Of a stretch of DNA of 64,000 bases, positions 24,829 to 32,980 are shown in pieces. The notes under the pieces were generated by a model. It did no database searches, was not told where the DNA came from, and saw nothing but the letters and a program-made list of their open reading frames with translations. Origin of the DNA: Eubacterium oxidoreducens (lineage in GTDB: Bacteria > Bacillota > Clostridia > Lachnospirales > Lachnospiraceae); contig NZ_FMXR01000014.1 of NCBI RefSeq assembly GCF_900104415.1, forward strand, positions 1-64,000. Direction: 5' to 3'. Each line of letters starts with the position of its first letter. The stretch's first letter is position 1. Position numbers and translations under genes: made by a program.

Positions 24829-25383
24829 CTACTGAGCTAAAATTCTTCCTAATTCGTATGCTTTCTGCATTATTTCCTGATTCTTTTCAGCAGATTCAGG
24901 ATTATTACCACCCGTACAGACCAGTCTTCGTTCGTTCACGAAGCCGAATGAAGGAAATGTTCCTGCCACATAATTGAAATAATCATCAAACATGTGCGGA
25001 TCATCAAACTCTTGTGTATAAACAGTTGCGATTTGCTTTTGACTATATCTTGGAGTTCCATCCTCTCCCATAAGCGGGAATAAACGGTCATATAAGTTTT
25101 TAACCGGTCCGGTCATCTGCATAAAATAAACCGGCGATCCGATTACAACGGCATCAGCATCCTTTAATTTATTCAAAGTTGCTGTCAGCTCATCATTGAT
25201 TGCACAATTTTCGTGTATGCGGCAATTAAAACATCCCTGACAGGCCATAAATTTCATTTTAAATAAAATCTTATATTCAACCTCAGCACCATGCTCTCTT
25301 GCGCCTCTTGCAATCATATCCAAAATTGTTGTCGTGTTCCCATCCTTACGCGGACTTCCATTATAAATCACAATTTTTTTCAT
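24829..25383 (-). CDS. NADPH-dependent FMN reductase / iron-sulfur flavoprotein
   Basis: The 184-residue flavodoxin-fold protein shows KKIVIYNGSPRKDGNTTTIL (phosphate-binding loop), then a cysteine cluster CQGCFNC...C typical of iron-sulfur flavoproteins of anaerobes, then DADAVVIGSPVYFMQMTGPV. It probably moves electrons between reduced pyridine nucleotides or ferredoxin and an acceptor. ATG 25383 is chosen with AAAGGATGCTGACATT upstream. It lies downstream of the transhydroxylase genes in the same direction, separated by a strong hairpin, so partial readthrough could link it to aromatic metabolism. Confidence 0.87.
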   Translation of the reverse strand: MKKIVIYNGSPRKDGNTTTILDMIARGAREHGAEVEYKILFKMKFMACQGCFNCRIHENCAINDELTATLNKLKDADAVVIGSPVYFMQMTGPVKNLYDRLFPLMGEDGTPRYSQKQIATVYTQEFDDPHMFDDYFNYVAGTFPSFGFVNERRLVCTGGNNPESAEKNQEIMQKAYELGRILAQ

Positions 25384-25435
25384 AATGTCAGCATCCTTTC
25401 TCTTAAAAATCACTTAGTATAAAAATTGAAAGTTT

Positions 25436-25462
25436 CACTGCAGAGGAAAAACCTCTGCAGTG
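25436..25462 (-). terminator. Hairpin ending the transhydroxylase operon
   Basis: CACTGCAGAGG and CCTCTGCAGTG form a perfect 11-bp stem around five A residues. The T-run after it on the minus strand is weak, so termination may be partial. Confidence 0.6.
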
Positions 25463-25522
25463 ACCCTTTCGTAGGGTGGGTATAAAACACAGTTTCAACT
25501 GCGTTCACAAATCACCTGACTA

Positions 25523-26365
25523 TTAGAAAGCAATATAGTCAAGGTTGAGAGATTTGCCTTCGATCTTAACGTCGATTTTCTTCTCTTCGCCTTCTACATT
25601 CAGCTCAAGAACATAATCTCCGTCATCAAGACCATCAAACTTGAAGTCTCCAAAGAAGTTTGTCTTTTGTACTTCAACAATATTTCCCTTAGCGTCTTTC
25701 AGAATAGCTGTAGCATTTTCAACACAGTCGTCAACACCATTCTTATTCTTTGTTACGCCACCTGCAACGAAGTTCTTTGTGAACATGAATAAGTTCTTAT
25801 AGAACACATGAGGCTTTGTGCCATATTCCGGATGGAATACTTCAAGATTTTCAGACTCAATCATAGCTTCCATTTCTTCCGGCTCAATGTAAAATGCTTT
25901 CAAAGACTCTGTTGGGCAAGAATGTACACATCTTGGCACACCCGGTGTCCAATCAGGATCGTCTAACAGATGAGAGCACATTGTACACTTCTGAGCTACA
26001 TCCTCTTCTTCGTTATAATAAATTGCGCCGTATGGGCAAGAATCTACTAAGTCTTTATTTCCCTTAGCTTTTTCCTGATCGATCATTACGATACCATCTT
26101 CACGACGATAAACTGCTCCCTTACCTGCAGCTTCACAAGGAGCATCCTCGCAATGCTGACAAGTTGTAGCAAGATAAATATAATCATTACGCGCATATCT
26201 ACCACGTTCTCTTCTAAGAACGTTTACCCAGCGATGTCCATGACGTGGCTGTGGTTTTGTATATCCTGGCCAGTCGTTTCCAACGAACTCGTCTTTACAA
26301 GACATTAAGCAGTTGTTACAGTCATGACACCATCTGACATCTTGAACTAAATACCACTGTTTCAT
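25523..26365 (-). CDS. bthL: Pyrogallol-phloroglucinol transhydroxylase, small (iron-sulfur) subunit
   Basis: The 280-residue protein has DMSO-reductase-type electron-transfer clusters: WCHDCNNCLMSCK, CQHCEDAPC, DSCPYGAIYY with CTMCSHLL, and CVHSCP, enough for three [4Fe-4S] clusters. The C-terminal 80 residues form a beta-sandwich-like tail (ATAILKDAKGNIVEVQK, DGLDDGDYVLELNVEGEEK) matching the transthyretin-like domain known in the transhydroxylase small subunit of Pelobacter acidigallici. It has no twin-arginine signal, so the enzyme is cytoplasmic. It follows the large subunit by 30 nt. Another small subunit of a DMSO-reductase-type enzyme is less likely given that tail. Confidence 0.87.
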   Translation of the reverse strand: MKQWYLVQDVRWCHDCNNCLMSCKDEFVGNDWPGYTKPQPRHGHRWVNVLRRERGRYARNDYIYLATTCQHCEDAPCEAAGKGAVYRREDGIVMIDQEKAKGNKDLVDSCPYGAIYYNEEEDVAQKCTMCSHLLDDPDWTPGVPRCVHSCPTESLKAFYIEPEEMEAMIESENLEVFHPEYGTKPHVFYKNLFMFTKNFVAGGVTKNKNGVDDCVENATAILKDAKGNIVEVQKTNFFGDFKFDGLDDGDYVLELNVEGEEKKIDVKIEGKSLNLDYIAF

Positions 26366-26395
26366 TTTATTCTCCTTTCGTGGAGTATTTACGGA

Positions 26396-28999
26396 TTAGT
26401 AAATTTCGTAAATACTTTCTCCATCCCATTTTTCTACTTCAATCTGAGCACTGTTTGGTGCCATACCGCAAGCATACTTAGACATGTAACGGTCTGGTGT
26501 AAGGATGTTTACGCATCCACCTCTGTCTGCAGAGCATCCAGGTTTTCCAAGTGGTGCATACTCAGCACAAGATTCATATGAATGAACTGTACCTGGCTGT
26601 ACACGCTCTCCAACCTGTGCACAAAGGATAACTGATCCTCTGTCATTGAAAGCACGAACGAGGTCACCATCTTTGATTCCTCTTGCTTCAGCATCTACAC
26701 TGTTCATACGGATAATCCAATACTTCCAGCCATCAACTTCCACACGATGATCCTTGATATCATTCATGAAGGAATCTTTTCCATCACCCATTGTATGCAT
26801 AGAGAATCTTGGATGAGGTGATAACATTCCCAGTGGGTACTTCTTAGCTACTTCTGCATGCCAGCTTTCCCAAGCAGGTACATACTTATGCATTGCAGGA
26901 CGATACTCGTCAATATATCCTTGCTCTTCAAATCTTGAAAGAGAAGTTGAAATGAACTCGATTTTACCTGTTGTTGTCTGAAGACCCTTAAGTCCAACTG
27001 TTTGGTTAGGAGCAGGACCCCAGTCAGGTGTATCACGTACGCGATCCTCAGCGAACCAACGAAGTGCAGGAGTTCTCTTTCTATCTGGATTATCAGGTAC
27101 TACCATATAACCCTTCTTGAAGAACTCTTCCCAAGGCATAACCTTCGGACAATCCGTTGCATTGTAATACTGCTTAACCCAATCAAGTTCGTCTTTACCT
27201 TCTGTAAAGATATCATAAATTCCAAGCTTCTTAGAAAGCATTGCATAAATCTCATAGTCAGATTTAGATTCTCCAAGAGGCTCGATACACTTGCACTGAA
27301 GTGAGATTACACGGTTATTTGCCATCTGGAAGTTGTCAGGAATGTAACCTGAGCAGTTAGCAAATTCGGAAATATCCCAACGTTCAAAGTTCGTACAAGC
27401 AGGAAGGATAACGTCAGCGAACTGAACTTCACCTTCGTTCCAGATTGACTGAGATACAACGAACTCAAGTCCTGGATCTGTATACATCTTAGCGTATCTG
27501 TTAGTAGCGGTCATAGTACCGATATGTGGTCCGCCGTACTTCCAGTACATCTTGATTCTTCCGTAACCATTTGCCGGATAATGATATGGCTGTAACTGAT
27601 ACTCAATTGCGCCACCACAGAATCCTTTACCATACCACTCGAACTTCTTATCCATGATACATTCAGGAATCTTCAGACGAGGAATATGCTGACCCTGTGC
27701 ATTATTAACTTTAACCGGTGCCGGGAATGTTGTCTTACCATCGAACATTCTCCAAGCAAACTTGAATCCTGCTGCTGAGTTGTCGCAGTCACCTGAGATA
27801 CCACCTTCAGCGTATCCTGGGAAGAAGAATTCATAGTCAGTTGGAACACCCTGTGTTGTAGACCAGATGTTAGATCCTGGTTTTCCAAGACCCTGCATTG
27901 TTGCAAGAGCGATCATACCACGAGTCCACTCAATACCATGAGTAGCACGGCAGGCACCGCCCCAGCCGCCCATACCACCGGCAGCAAGGTAAGTATTCTT
28001 CTTAGCCCACTGACGTGCAAGAGCTCTGATTTCTACAGCTGGTACTCCAGATTCTTTTTCAGCCCATTCAGGAGTCTTATCTACTCCGTCATCGCCTTTA
28101 CCAATTACATAATCAGCCCATTCTTCAAATCCATATGCATGAGTCTTTACATACTCTTTATCATACAGATCTTCTTTAATCCAAACGTTAGCAATAGCGA
28201 AAGAAAGTGCATGGTCTGTACCAACCTTTGGTGACCACCATTTAATTCCCCACATATTAGCTGAGTGGTTGAAGAACGGATCTACGAATACCATATCTAC
28301 GCCTAAGTCTAATAACCAACGACGACGAATATGTGATTCATATGCTGCATAAATACCTGAGTTTACTTCAGGGTCAGATGACCAAAATACAATCATCTCT
28401 GCATATTTAAGACCATCCTCGAGAAGATCATACTGCTCTGGGCAACCAAGTCTCCAAGAGAATCCCCACATATGCATTCCGCCCCAATGCCAACCTTCCC
28501 AAGAATCCGGGTTATGGTCTGCATAAGTGAATCCCATAAGGTTCATGAAACGGAAATATGTAGAATGACGATATCCTACGTTACCCCATAAGTGGTGAGA
28601 AGATGGTGTTGACATGATAGATGCCGGGCCACTTTCTCTCTTTATACGGTTAATTTCGTTTACAACGATGTCTGTAGCTTCATCCCATGAAATTCTTTCA
28701 TATCCGGAAATACCACGGTTCTCCGGATGTCTTTCTCCGTTAGGATCAAAGTCCACACGTTTCATTGGGTAAAGATTACGTCTGTCTGTGTAAATCATGG
28801 ATTTGAAGCCAGCCGTAAACGGTGCAATAGTTGTTTTTCTAGGTGCTTTGAATTCTTTGCCTCTAGCGTGAATTGTCCAGCCTTCCGGATCTGTTTCGTC
28901 AAAGTCCATTGGTGTCATACGTACGATTTTACCATCTTTTACGTATACGAAAACAGGACCACCGGTACTGGAGTTAGTCATACGAATTTCGCCTTCCAT
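26396..28999 (-). CDS. athL: Pyrogallol-phloroglucinol transhydroxylase, large (molybdopterin) subunit
   Basis: The 867-residue bis-MGD enzyme lacks both the N-terminal Cys motif for an extra iron-sulfur cluster and a Tat signal, as in the Pelobacter acidigallici transhydroxylase. Asp165-Ser166 (PDSWEGWHWG), His135 (SSHHLWG) and Tyr396 (PGYAEGG) line up in spacing with Asp174, Ser175 (the Mo ligand), His144 and Tyr404 of that enzyme as I recall them. The reaction moves a hydroxyl between phenols, turning pyrogallol into phloroglucinol, which is then reduced. The ribosome site AAGGAGGTCTTATA is strong. The operon has a long 5' region with dyads resembling LysR boxes. A related catechol dehydroxylase is the main alternative. 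Confidence 0.87.
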   Translation of the reverse strand: MEGEIRMTNSSTGGPVFVYVKDGKIVRMTPMDFDETDPEGWTIHARGKEFKAPRKTTIAPFTAGFKSMIYTDRRNLYPMKRVDFDPNGERHPENRGISGYERISWDEATDIVVNEINRIKRESGPASIMSTPSSHHLWGNVGYRHSTYFRFMNLMGFTYADHNPDSWEGWHWGGMHMWGFSWRLGCPEQYDLLEDGLKYAEMIVFWSSDPEVNSGIYAAYESHIRRRWLLDLGVDMVFVDPFFNHSANMWGIKWWSPKVGTDHALSFAIANVWIKEDLYDKEYVKTHAYGFEEWADYVIGKGDDGVDKTPEWAEKESGVPAVEIRALARQWAKKNTYLAAGGMGGWGGACRATHGIEWTRGMIALATMQGLGKPGSNIWSTTQGVPTDYEFFFPGYAEGGISGDCDNSAAGFKFAWRMFDGKTTFPAPVKVNNAQGQHIPRLKIPECIMDKKFEWYGKGFCGGAIEYQLQPYHYPANGYGRIKMYWKYGGPHIGTMTATNRYAKMYTDPGLEFVVSQSIWNEGEVQFADVILPACTNFERWDISEFANCSGYIPDNFQMANNRVISLQCKCIEPLGESKSDYEIYAMLSKKLGIYDIFTEGKDELDWVKQYYNATDCPKVMPWEEFFKKGYMVVPDNPDRKRTPALRWFAEDRVRDTPDWGPAPNQTVGLKGLQTTTGKIEFISTSLSRFEEQGYIDEYRPAMHKYVPAWESWHAEVAKKYPLGMLSPHPRFSMHTMGDGKDSFMNDIKDHRVEVDGWKYWIIRMNSVDAEARGIKDGDLVRAFNDRGSVILCAQVGERVQPGTVHSYESCAEYAPLGKPGCSADRGGCVNILTPDRYMSKYACGMAPNSAQIEVEKWDGESIYEIY

Positions 29000-29142
29000 T
29001 ATAAGACCTCCTTAAATTAATGAAATAAGTTGAAAAAGCAATGTTAATTTGTACCTTTTAATTCAGCAGACAATAGTGAGTAGAGGTTGCGTCTGCTGTA
29101 TATTACGTATCAAAAAAGCACACAACTGCTTTCTAAAAAAAG

Positions 29143-29171
29143 TCTAAACTGTATAGTTTTTATACAGTCAA
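29143..29171 (-). promoter_or_regulatory. Transhydroxylase promoter with LysR-type dyad filling the spacer
   Basis: On the minus strand TTGACT (29166-29171) and TTTAGA (29143-29148) are 17 nt apart. The dyad CTGTAT-N7-ATACAG (29149-29167) spans the spacer and contains TAT-N7-ATA, the T-N11-A core of LysR boxes. The same TTGACTGTAT string occurs in the symporter promoter. Confidence 0.62.
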
Positions 29172-29349
29172 AGTTAAATTCTTTGTAAAATTTTATAAAA
29201 AATTTTGTTCTTTTTAAAATTTTTGTCAAAAAAATAAAAGCCATTTTTTTCTTCCTTCCAGATTTTGCTCTATTTTTTTGATTTTGGTGCATATCATTGT
29301 TATTTTTCCACAACAAACAGCATTTCTCTTTGTGCAACTATTACAACAT

Positions 29350-29371
29350 TGTGTTAGTTGCGCATAACACA
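29350..29371. promoter_or_regulatory. Inverted repeat TGTGTTA-N8-TAACACA
   Basis: Perfect 7-bp arms lie 350 nt upstream of the transhydroxylase start. The half site TAACACA also occurs at the candidate -10 of the symporter promoter. A candidate operator; the regulator is unknown. Confidence 0.4.
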
Positions 29372-29376
29372 CTTTG

Positions 29377-29390
29377 TTGTATCTATACAA
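29377..29390. promoter_or_regulatory. Short dyad TTGTAT-CT-ATACAA
   Basis: Perfect 6-bp arms with a 2-nt centre, just beside the TGTGTTA dyad. It may be part of a regulatory cluster, or chance in AT-rich DNA. Confidence 0.3.
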
Positions 29391-29415
29391 TTTCTTTTCA
29401 TTTTTCACCCGGTTT

Positions 29416-29436
29416 TCTGTATGGCTACTATACAGA
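29416..29436. promoter_or_regulatory. LysR-type dyad TCTGTAT-N7-ATACAGA
   Basis: Perfect 7-bp arms have the same spacing and core as the dyad in the transhydroxylase promoter, which lies 268 bp away. It is a candidate upstream recognition site for the LysR regulator encoded at 31991. Confidence 0.55.
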
Positions 29437-29499
29437 TTCCTTTGGTATACCTTCTGTTTCTTAATCATTTTACGTCCTGCTAAGGCAACTCTTCCTATT

Positions 29500-29543
29500 A
29501 AAAGCGAAAAAGTCCGGCACTCCAAAAAGCACCGAACTTTTTC
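29500..29543 (-). terminator. Terminator of the symporter operon
   Basis: GAAAAAGTCCGG and CCGAACTTTTTC pair with one mismatch, flanked by T-rich sequence on both strands. It lies beyond repeat copy C in the minus direction. Confidence 0.7.
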
Positions 29544-29558
29544 TTAATTATTAATTTG

Positions 29559-29690
29559 GTCAAGACTCGCTCGCGAGTCTTGCGCGCCGGATTCGGGTCT
29601 GCTTCAGCAGACAAATTCCTGTCCTAATCCGTGTGCATCCTCGCGGAGCGTTTAACTCAGTCGGAGCTTGTACTCCGACTGGGTTAAAAC
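29559..29690 (+). repeat. Multi-hairpin dispersed repeat, copy C
   Basis: It has the same three hairpins as copy A with a few substitutions. In the third hairpin the loop side becomes CTCC opposite GGAG, lengthening the stem, and CTGGG opposite CTCAG is a tolerated wobble. One change in the long arm (CCTAATCC) creates a mismatch. It lies 30 nt beyond the stop codon of the small symporter-associated gene. Confidence 0.92.
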
Positions 29691-29719
29691 ACTCTCATGT
29701 TATCTTAACATTTCAAATC

Positions 29720-29839
29720 TTAATCCTGATCTTCTTCATGCATATCCTGAAGATTATTCTTTTTTCCACCGATAAAGCAAATTGCCACAAGAACAATTGC
29801 CAATGCAAGAAGATAAATACTTACGATTGTTATTGCCAT
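29720..29839 (-). CDS. Small symporter-associated membrane protein (39 aa)
   Basis: This short gene encodes 39 residues: one membrane helix (IVSIYLLALAIVLVAICFI) and a polar acidic tail (KKNNLQDMHEEDQD). AAGGGGGTTCACTT precedes the ATG, so translation is likely. It is the third gene of the symporter operon, 12 nt after a second tiny membrane gene. Tiny single-pass accessory proteins are known for some sodium symporter families; the role here is inference. Confidence 0.68.
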   Translation of the reverse strand: MAITIVSIYLLALAIVLVAICFIGGKKNNLQDMHEEDQD

Positions 29840-29851
29840 AAGTGAACCCCC

Positions 29852-29956
29852 TTATAATTTCTCGTTTTTATGATTTGCTTTCCAAACTCCAAAGATAATT
29901 GCGCATAACACAATACCAATCACATACTGGGTTATAATGTCCTGTAATATCCACAT
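29852..29956 (-). CDS. Small symporter-associated membrane protein (34 aa)
   Basis: The 34-residue protein is almost entirely one membrane helix (WILQDIITQYVIGIVLCAII then FGVWKANHKNEKL). A strong ribosome site, AAAGGAGGGGTAAAT, precedes the ATG. It starts 13 nt after the symporter stop codon. It resembles small accessory subunits found beside sodium-solute symporters of anaerobes. A pair of such proteins behind one symporter is unusual. Confidence 0.72.
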   Translation of the reverse strand: MWILQDIITQYVIGIVLCAIIFGVWKANHKNEKL

Positions 29957-29969
29957 ATTTACCCCTCCT

Positions 29970-31529
29970 TTATTGTGCTGCCTTGGCAGCCATATCTGCA
30001 AGATTCTTTTCAATCACTCGCTTATGAGTCTTCTTCCATCCAGGTTCTCCAGGAATTACCAAATGCAAGATAATACCGAATACAAGAGATGCTACAATTG
30101 TTGCATACAAGTTCATTGCCCAGATACTTCCTTCACCAAGCAATTTGCTCATCGGACAGAAGGTCCAGATACAGTCAACAATATATGACAGAATAATTGT
30201 CAGCCATGCTGCTGTTCTACTTACCTTAAAGTTATATCCGATTATGAATACAATAAATACCGGCATACCAAACGAGAATACCCATAAGAATAAGTTAAAT
30301 ACAAATTCATTTGCCATGATCAATGCTCCAGGAAGGAGAAGTGCTGCTGCAACAATTACGCAGATTCTGTTGACACGAATCTTCTTCTTCTCATCTGCAT
30401 CCGGCATACAGCAATGAATTACAATGTCATTGGCAATAACATTTGAATTAGCAAGTACTACACCGCCACCTGTTGAAAGTGTAGCTGAAAGCAATGCCAC
30501 CATCAACAAACCAATTGCAGGAACCGGCAGACCTTGCTGTGCGATTGTCGGAACAGCAGTTAATCCATTCGGTGTAACCTGAGATGCAATAGACGGAATT
30601 GACATTGCCGCAATACCAAGGAAAATCCAAGGTAATGATGACATAATATTCAAGGAGCATCCAAGGAATACACCCTTACGGCAAGCATGCTCATCTTTTG
30701 CTGCGAAGAACGGCTGCATCATTGTCTGCGATACCGCACCTGCAGTAGTATGAAGAACGATTACCGGAATGATAACGCCAACCCATACAGGGAAAAGTCC
30801 AATTGTTCCGGTCTGCGTAAGGAATGAACTATAACCAGCCTCCTGATATACTTTCATAACTCCTGACCATCCGCCGAACTGTGCAAGATAATTCACTCCA
30901 ATTATTGCAATTGCTGAATATGAAGCAATCAACATAACAATGGCATTAATACAGTTCAGCCAAGCCATCTGTAACATTCCACCAAAGAATACATAACATA
31001 CAATCAAAACAAAACCAAGAATGATTGACTGATAAATGTTAAGCGGGATTCCACTCGCATTACAAAGTGTATAAATAGCTGTACCAGTTGCAACAAGTTC
31101 TGAGCATCCGATACCTGTCCAAGTCATTGTCTGGAATCCGGCATGGAACCAACCAAGTTTTCTACCGAAAATTCTTGCAAGTGCTGCCGGAGCTGTCGGC
31201 TCACCGATTCTCTTATACAAAGGTCCCATCCACAACATTGCGATTGGTAAGAAAACACCACCGGCTCCGATTGCCCACCACATGGCACCTGCTCCGATAC
31301 CTGTGAAGTCTGCCCAATCTGTAAATCCGCCACCAGCTGCTTTCTCCCAAAGCGACATGGTATGTCCGGATCCTAAAGGTGCAAGTACGAAAGAAAATGT
31401 TACCATAATCCAGCCCATTCCTCCGCCTGCATTTGCAAAATCTTCTGCAGATTTTACTTTTTTCTTCGCATATAATGAAGCCACGATAATTAATGCCGCA
31501 AAATACACGAGTGCGATAACTAAAGCCAT
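29970..31529 (-). CDS. Sodium:solute symporter (SSS family)
   Basis: The 519-residue protein has about 13 membrane helices. The SSS features include ALIIVASLYAKKKVKSAEDF then NAGGGMGWIM (typical after helix 1), WAIGAGGVFLPIAMLWMGPL, and LLMVALLSATLSTGGGVVLANS, where Ser/Thr residues line the sodium site. The substrate cannot be deduced from sequence; its position beside the transhydroxylase and a LysR gene suggests a polyphenol breakdown product or aromatic acid. The ribosome site GAGGGAGG precedes the ATG. Two tiny membrane proteins follow in the same operon. Confidence 0.87.
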   Translation of the reverse strand: MALVIALVYFAALIIVASLYAKKKVKSAEDFANAGGGMGWIMVTFSFVLAPLGSGHTMSLWEKAAGGGFTDWADFTGIGAGAMWWAIGAGGVFLPIAMLWMGPLYKRIGEPTAPAALARIFGRKLGWFHAGFQTMTWTGIGCSELVATGTAIYTLCNASGIPLNIYQSIILGFVLIVCYVFFGGMLQMAWLNCINAIVMLIASYSAIAIIGVNYLAQFGGWSGVMKVYQEAGYSSFLTQTGTIGLFPVWVGVIIPVIVLHTTAGAVSQTMMQPFFAAKDEHACRKGVFLGCSLNIMSSLPWIFLGIAAMSIPSIASQVTPNGLTAVPTIAQQGLPVPAIGLLMVALLSATLSTGGGVVLANSNVIANDIVIHCCMPDADEKKKIRVNRICVIVAAALLLPGALIMANEFVFNLFLWVFSFGMPVFIVFIIGYNFKVSRTAAWLTIILSYIVDCIWTFCPMSKLLGEGSIWAMNLYATIVASLVFGIILHLVIPGEPGWKKTHKRVIEKNLADMAAKAAQ

Positions 31530-31990
31530 CCTAAAAAACCTCCCTCTAAATAATACGATTTGATTAGTTTAGATCTCGATTACCAGGAACGTAATCGAAT
31601 TAAAAATTATAAGTTCCTCTACTCGAAAATTATTGTGTTATATATTCGTGGTATACAGTCAATAATTAATATTTTTTTTGTAAATTTAATACAATTTTTA
31701 TTAATTATTTTTGTTCATTATTTCTTTTGCACAATACAACCAGATTTTTATATGTTTTTTTATGCAAACTGCTTCTACCTATAATTCGTTTTTTCCCTTT
31801 TGATGTATACCTGTTTTACACAAATACACAAATCATCTCCCATATTTTTTATTCGTTTAAGCTGCAATGCGTGCTTTACGAGGACAAAATAACATCTTTA
31901 CAACCGAATTATCCAGATTTCATCTTGACTATCCCCCACCTAGTTGTCATATAATATTTATAGTGTGAAATAATATTTGGAGGGTCGATT
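31530..31990. other. Gene-free divergent region, symporter operon / LysR gene
   Basis: This 461-nt AT-rich stretch has no gene. It contains the symporter promoter with an embedded LysR-type dyad (31635-31662) and, near the LysR start, TTGACT...TATAAT and TTGTCATATAAT sequences that could drive lysR. Confidence 0.65.
31635..31662 (-). promoter_or_regulatory. Candidate symporter promoter with LysR-type dyad in the spacer
   Basis: On the minus strand TTGACT (31657-31662) and TAACAC (31635-31640) are 16 nt apart. Between them lies ATATAT-N7-ATACAG on the plus strand (31640-31658), keeping the TAT-N7-ATA core. The string TTGACTGTAT is shared with the transhydroxylase promoter. Confidence 0.55.
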
Positions 31991-32920
31991 ATGACTGACT
32001 TACAAGTTCGCTGCTTTTTGGAAGTTGCTGAACATCTTAACTTTACCAACGCAGCAAAGGCTTTATTTATTTCCCAGTCCAACATCAGCAGGCAGGTTTC
32101 TGCCTTTGAAGAAGAACTGGGGCTTAGTTTGTTTACGCGTAATACAAAGGGGGTTCGGCTAACGCACGAAGGCGAGATTCTTGCCGAAACGCTCACCAAT
32201 CTTTCGCAGGAATGGAACCAGGCTTTAATTAGAGCACGAAATTCTGCAAAAAAATTTGCCGGTTCTATCCGTATCGGATGTACGCTCCATGCAAAGACCA
32301 ATAGTTATCTTTCAAGATTTCTTGCCGAATTTCATGAACAACGTCCTGAGATTCAAATCATCAAAGAACGAAATACGCAAAAGCAGCTCATTGAAGGATT
32401 AAATGGGGATTATTATGATGCTATCCTGATAGCCGATCATGATGTACGATGGCTTAGTGGTATAACGACACAGGCTTTGTTTTATTCTCGTGTCGGAATT
32501 GCAATTCACCGTAATCATCCATTGTTCCGAAAGAAAGACGTTTCACTTAGTGATTTTGCTGATATGGCTTTTATCCGATATAAGCCAACTGAAATCCCAC
32601 TGAAAAGTGATTATTTATATCTTATTTGCAAAAATTTTGGCTTTGAACCTCATATTGTTGAAGAATATGAAGACTTTGAAGATTTCTTATTTGCGATTGA
32701 AACAGGTGTTGGAGTTTCTTTGATTTACGAAGAAACAGAAATCACCTCCAACTTAAATCTAAGATTCATTCCGATTGAAGAGGAATTTCCGCAAAAATAC
32801 CTTCCTATGGAGCTGACCAAGAAATCCAACAACACCAACAAGTTTTTGGACGATTTCTTTAAATTTGCCAAACTGAAAGCTACGATGGAAGGCACAACGA
32901 AACTGGATATCAAGGAATAA
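31991..32920 (+). CDS. LysR-family transcriptional regulator (aromatic region)
   Basis: The 309-residue protein has a classic LysR N-terminal winged helix (DLQVRCFLEVAEHLNFTNAA, KALFISQSNISRQVSAFEEE, LGLSLFTRNTKGVRLTHEGE) and a type-2 periplasmic-binding fold sensor (GSIRIGCTLHAKTNSYLSRF, FYSRVGIAIHRNHPLFRKKD). It is transcribed divergently from the symporter operon, the usual LysR layout, and likely activates it on sensing a phenolic ligand. Candidate T-N11-A sites occur in the symporter and transhydroxylase promoters. GGAGGGTCGATT precedes the ATG. Confidence 0.9.
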   Translation: MTDLQVRCFLEVAEHLNFTNAAKALFISQSNISRQVSAFEEELGLSLFTRNTKGVRLTHEGEILAETLTNLSQEWNQALIRARNSAKKFAGSIRIGCTLHAKTNSYLSRFLAEFHEQRPEIQIIKERNTQKQLIEGLNGDYYDAILIADHDVRWLSGITTQALFYSRVGIAIHRNHPLFRKKDVSLSDFADMAFIRYKPTEIPLKSDYLYLICKNFGFEPHIVEEYEDFEDFLFAIETGVGVSLIYEETEITSNLNLRFIPIEEEFPQKYLPMELTKKSNNTNKFLDDFFKFAKLKATMEGTTKLDIKE

Positions 32921-32923
32921 AAA

Positions 32924-32950
32924 TAAGAAGCCACACGGCTTCTTATTTTA
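32924..32950 (+). terminator. Terminator of the LysR gene
   Basis: AATAAGAAGCC pairs with GGCTTCTTATT around ACAC, then a T-rich tail. Confidence 0.85.
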
Positions 32951-32980
32951 TTTCTTTCCGTCATCGGATATTCGCTCATC

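Larger units (their letters stand above)
29000..29558. other. Gene-free 558-nt control region upstream of the transhydroxylase
   Basis: It is very AT-rich; the short reading frames are chance. It contains a CAGCAGAC/GTCTGCTG leader hairpin (29063-29099), a promoter with a dyad in its spacer (29143-29171), further dyads at 29350-29371, 29377-29390 and 29416-29436, and a terminator hairpin (29500-29543) ending the symporter transcript. Confidence 0.7.

Noticed and set aside
25523-28999. Nitrate/DMSO/polysulfide reductase assignment for the molybdoenzyme
   Set aside because: No Tat signal, no membrane anchor gene, no N-terminal Cys cluster; active-site spacing and small-subunit tail fit transhydroxylase better.
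29110-29525. Reading frames of 75-99 aa upstream of the transhydroxylase
   Set aside because: AT-rich chance frames over a promoter region with dyads; composition is lysine/asparagine-biased and there is no ribosome site.
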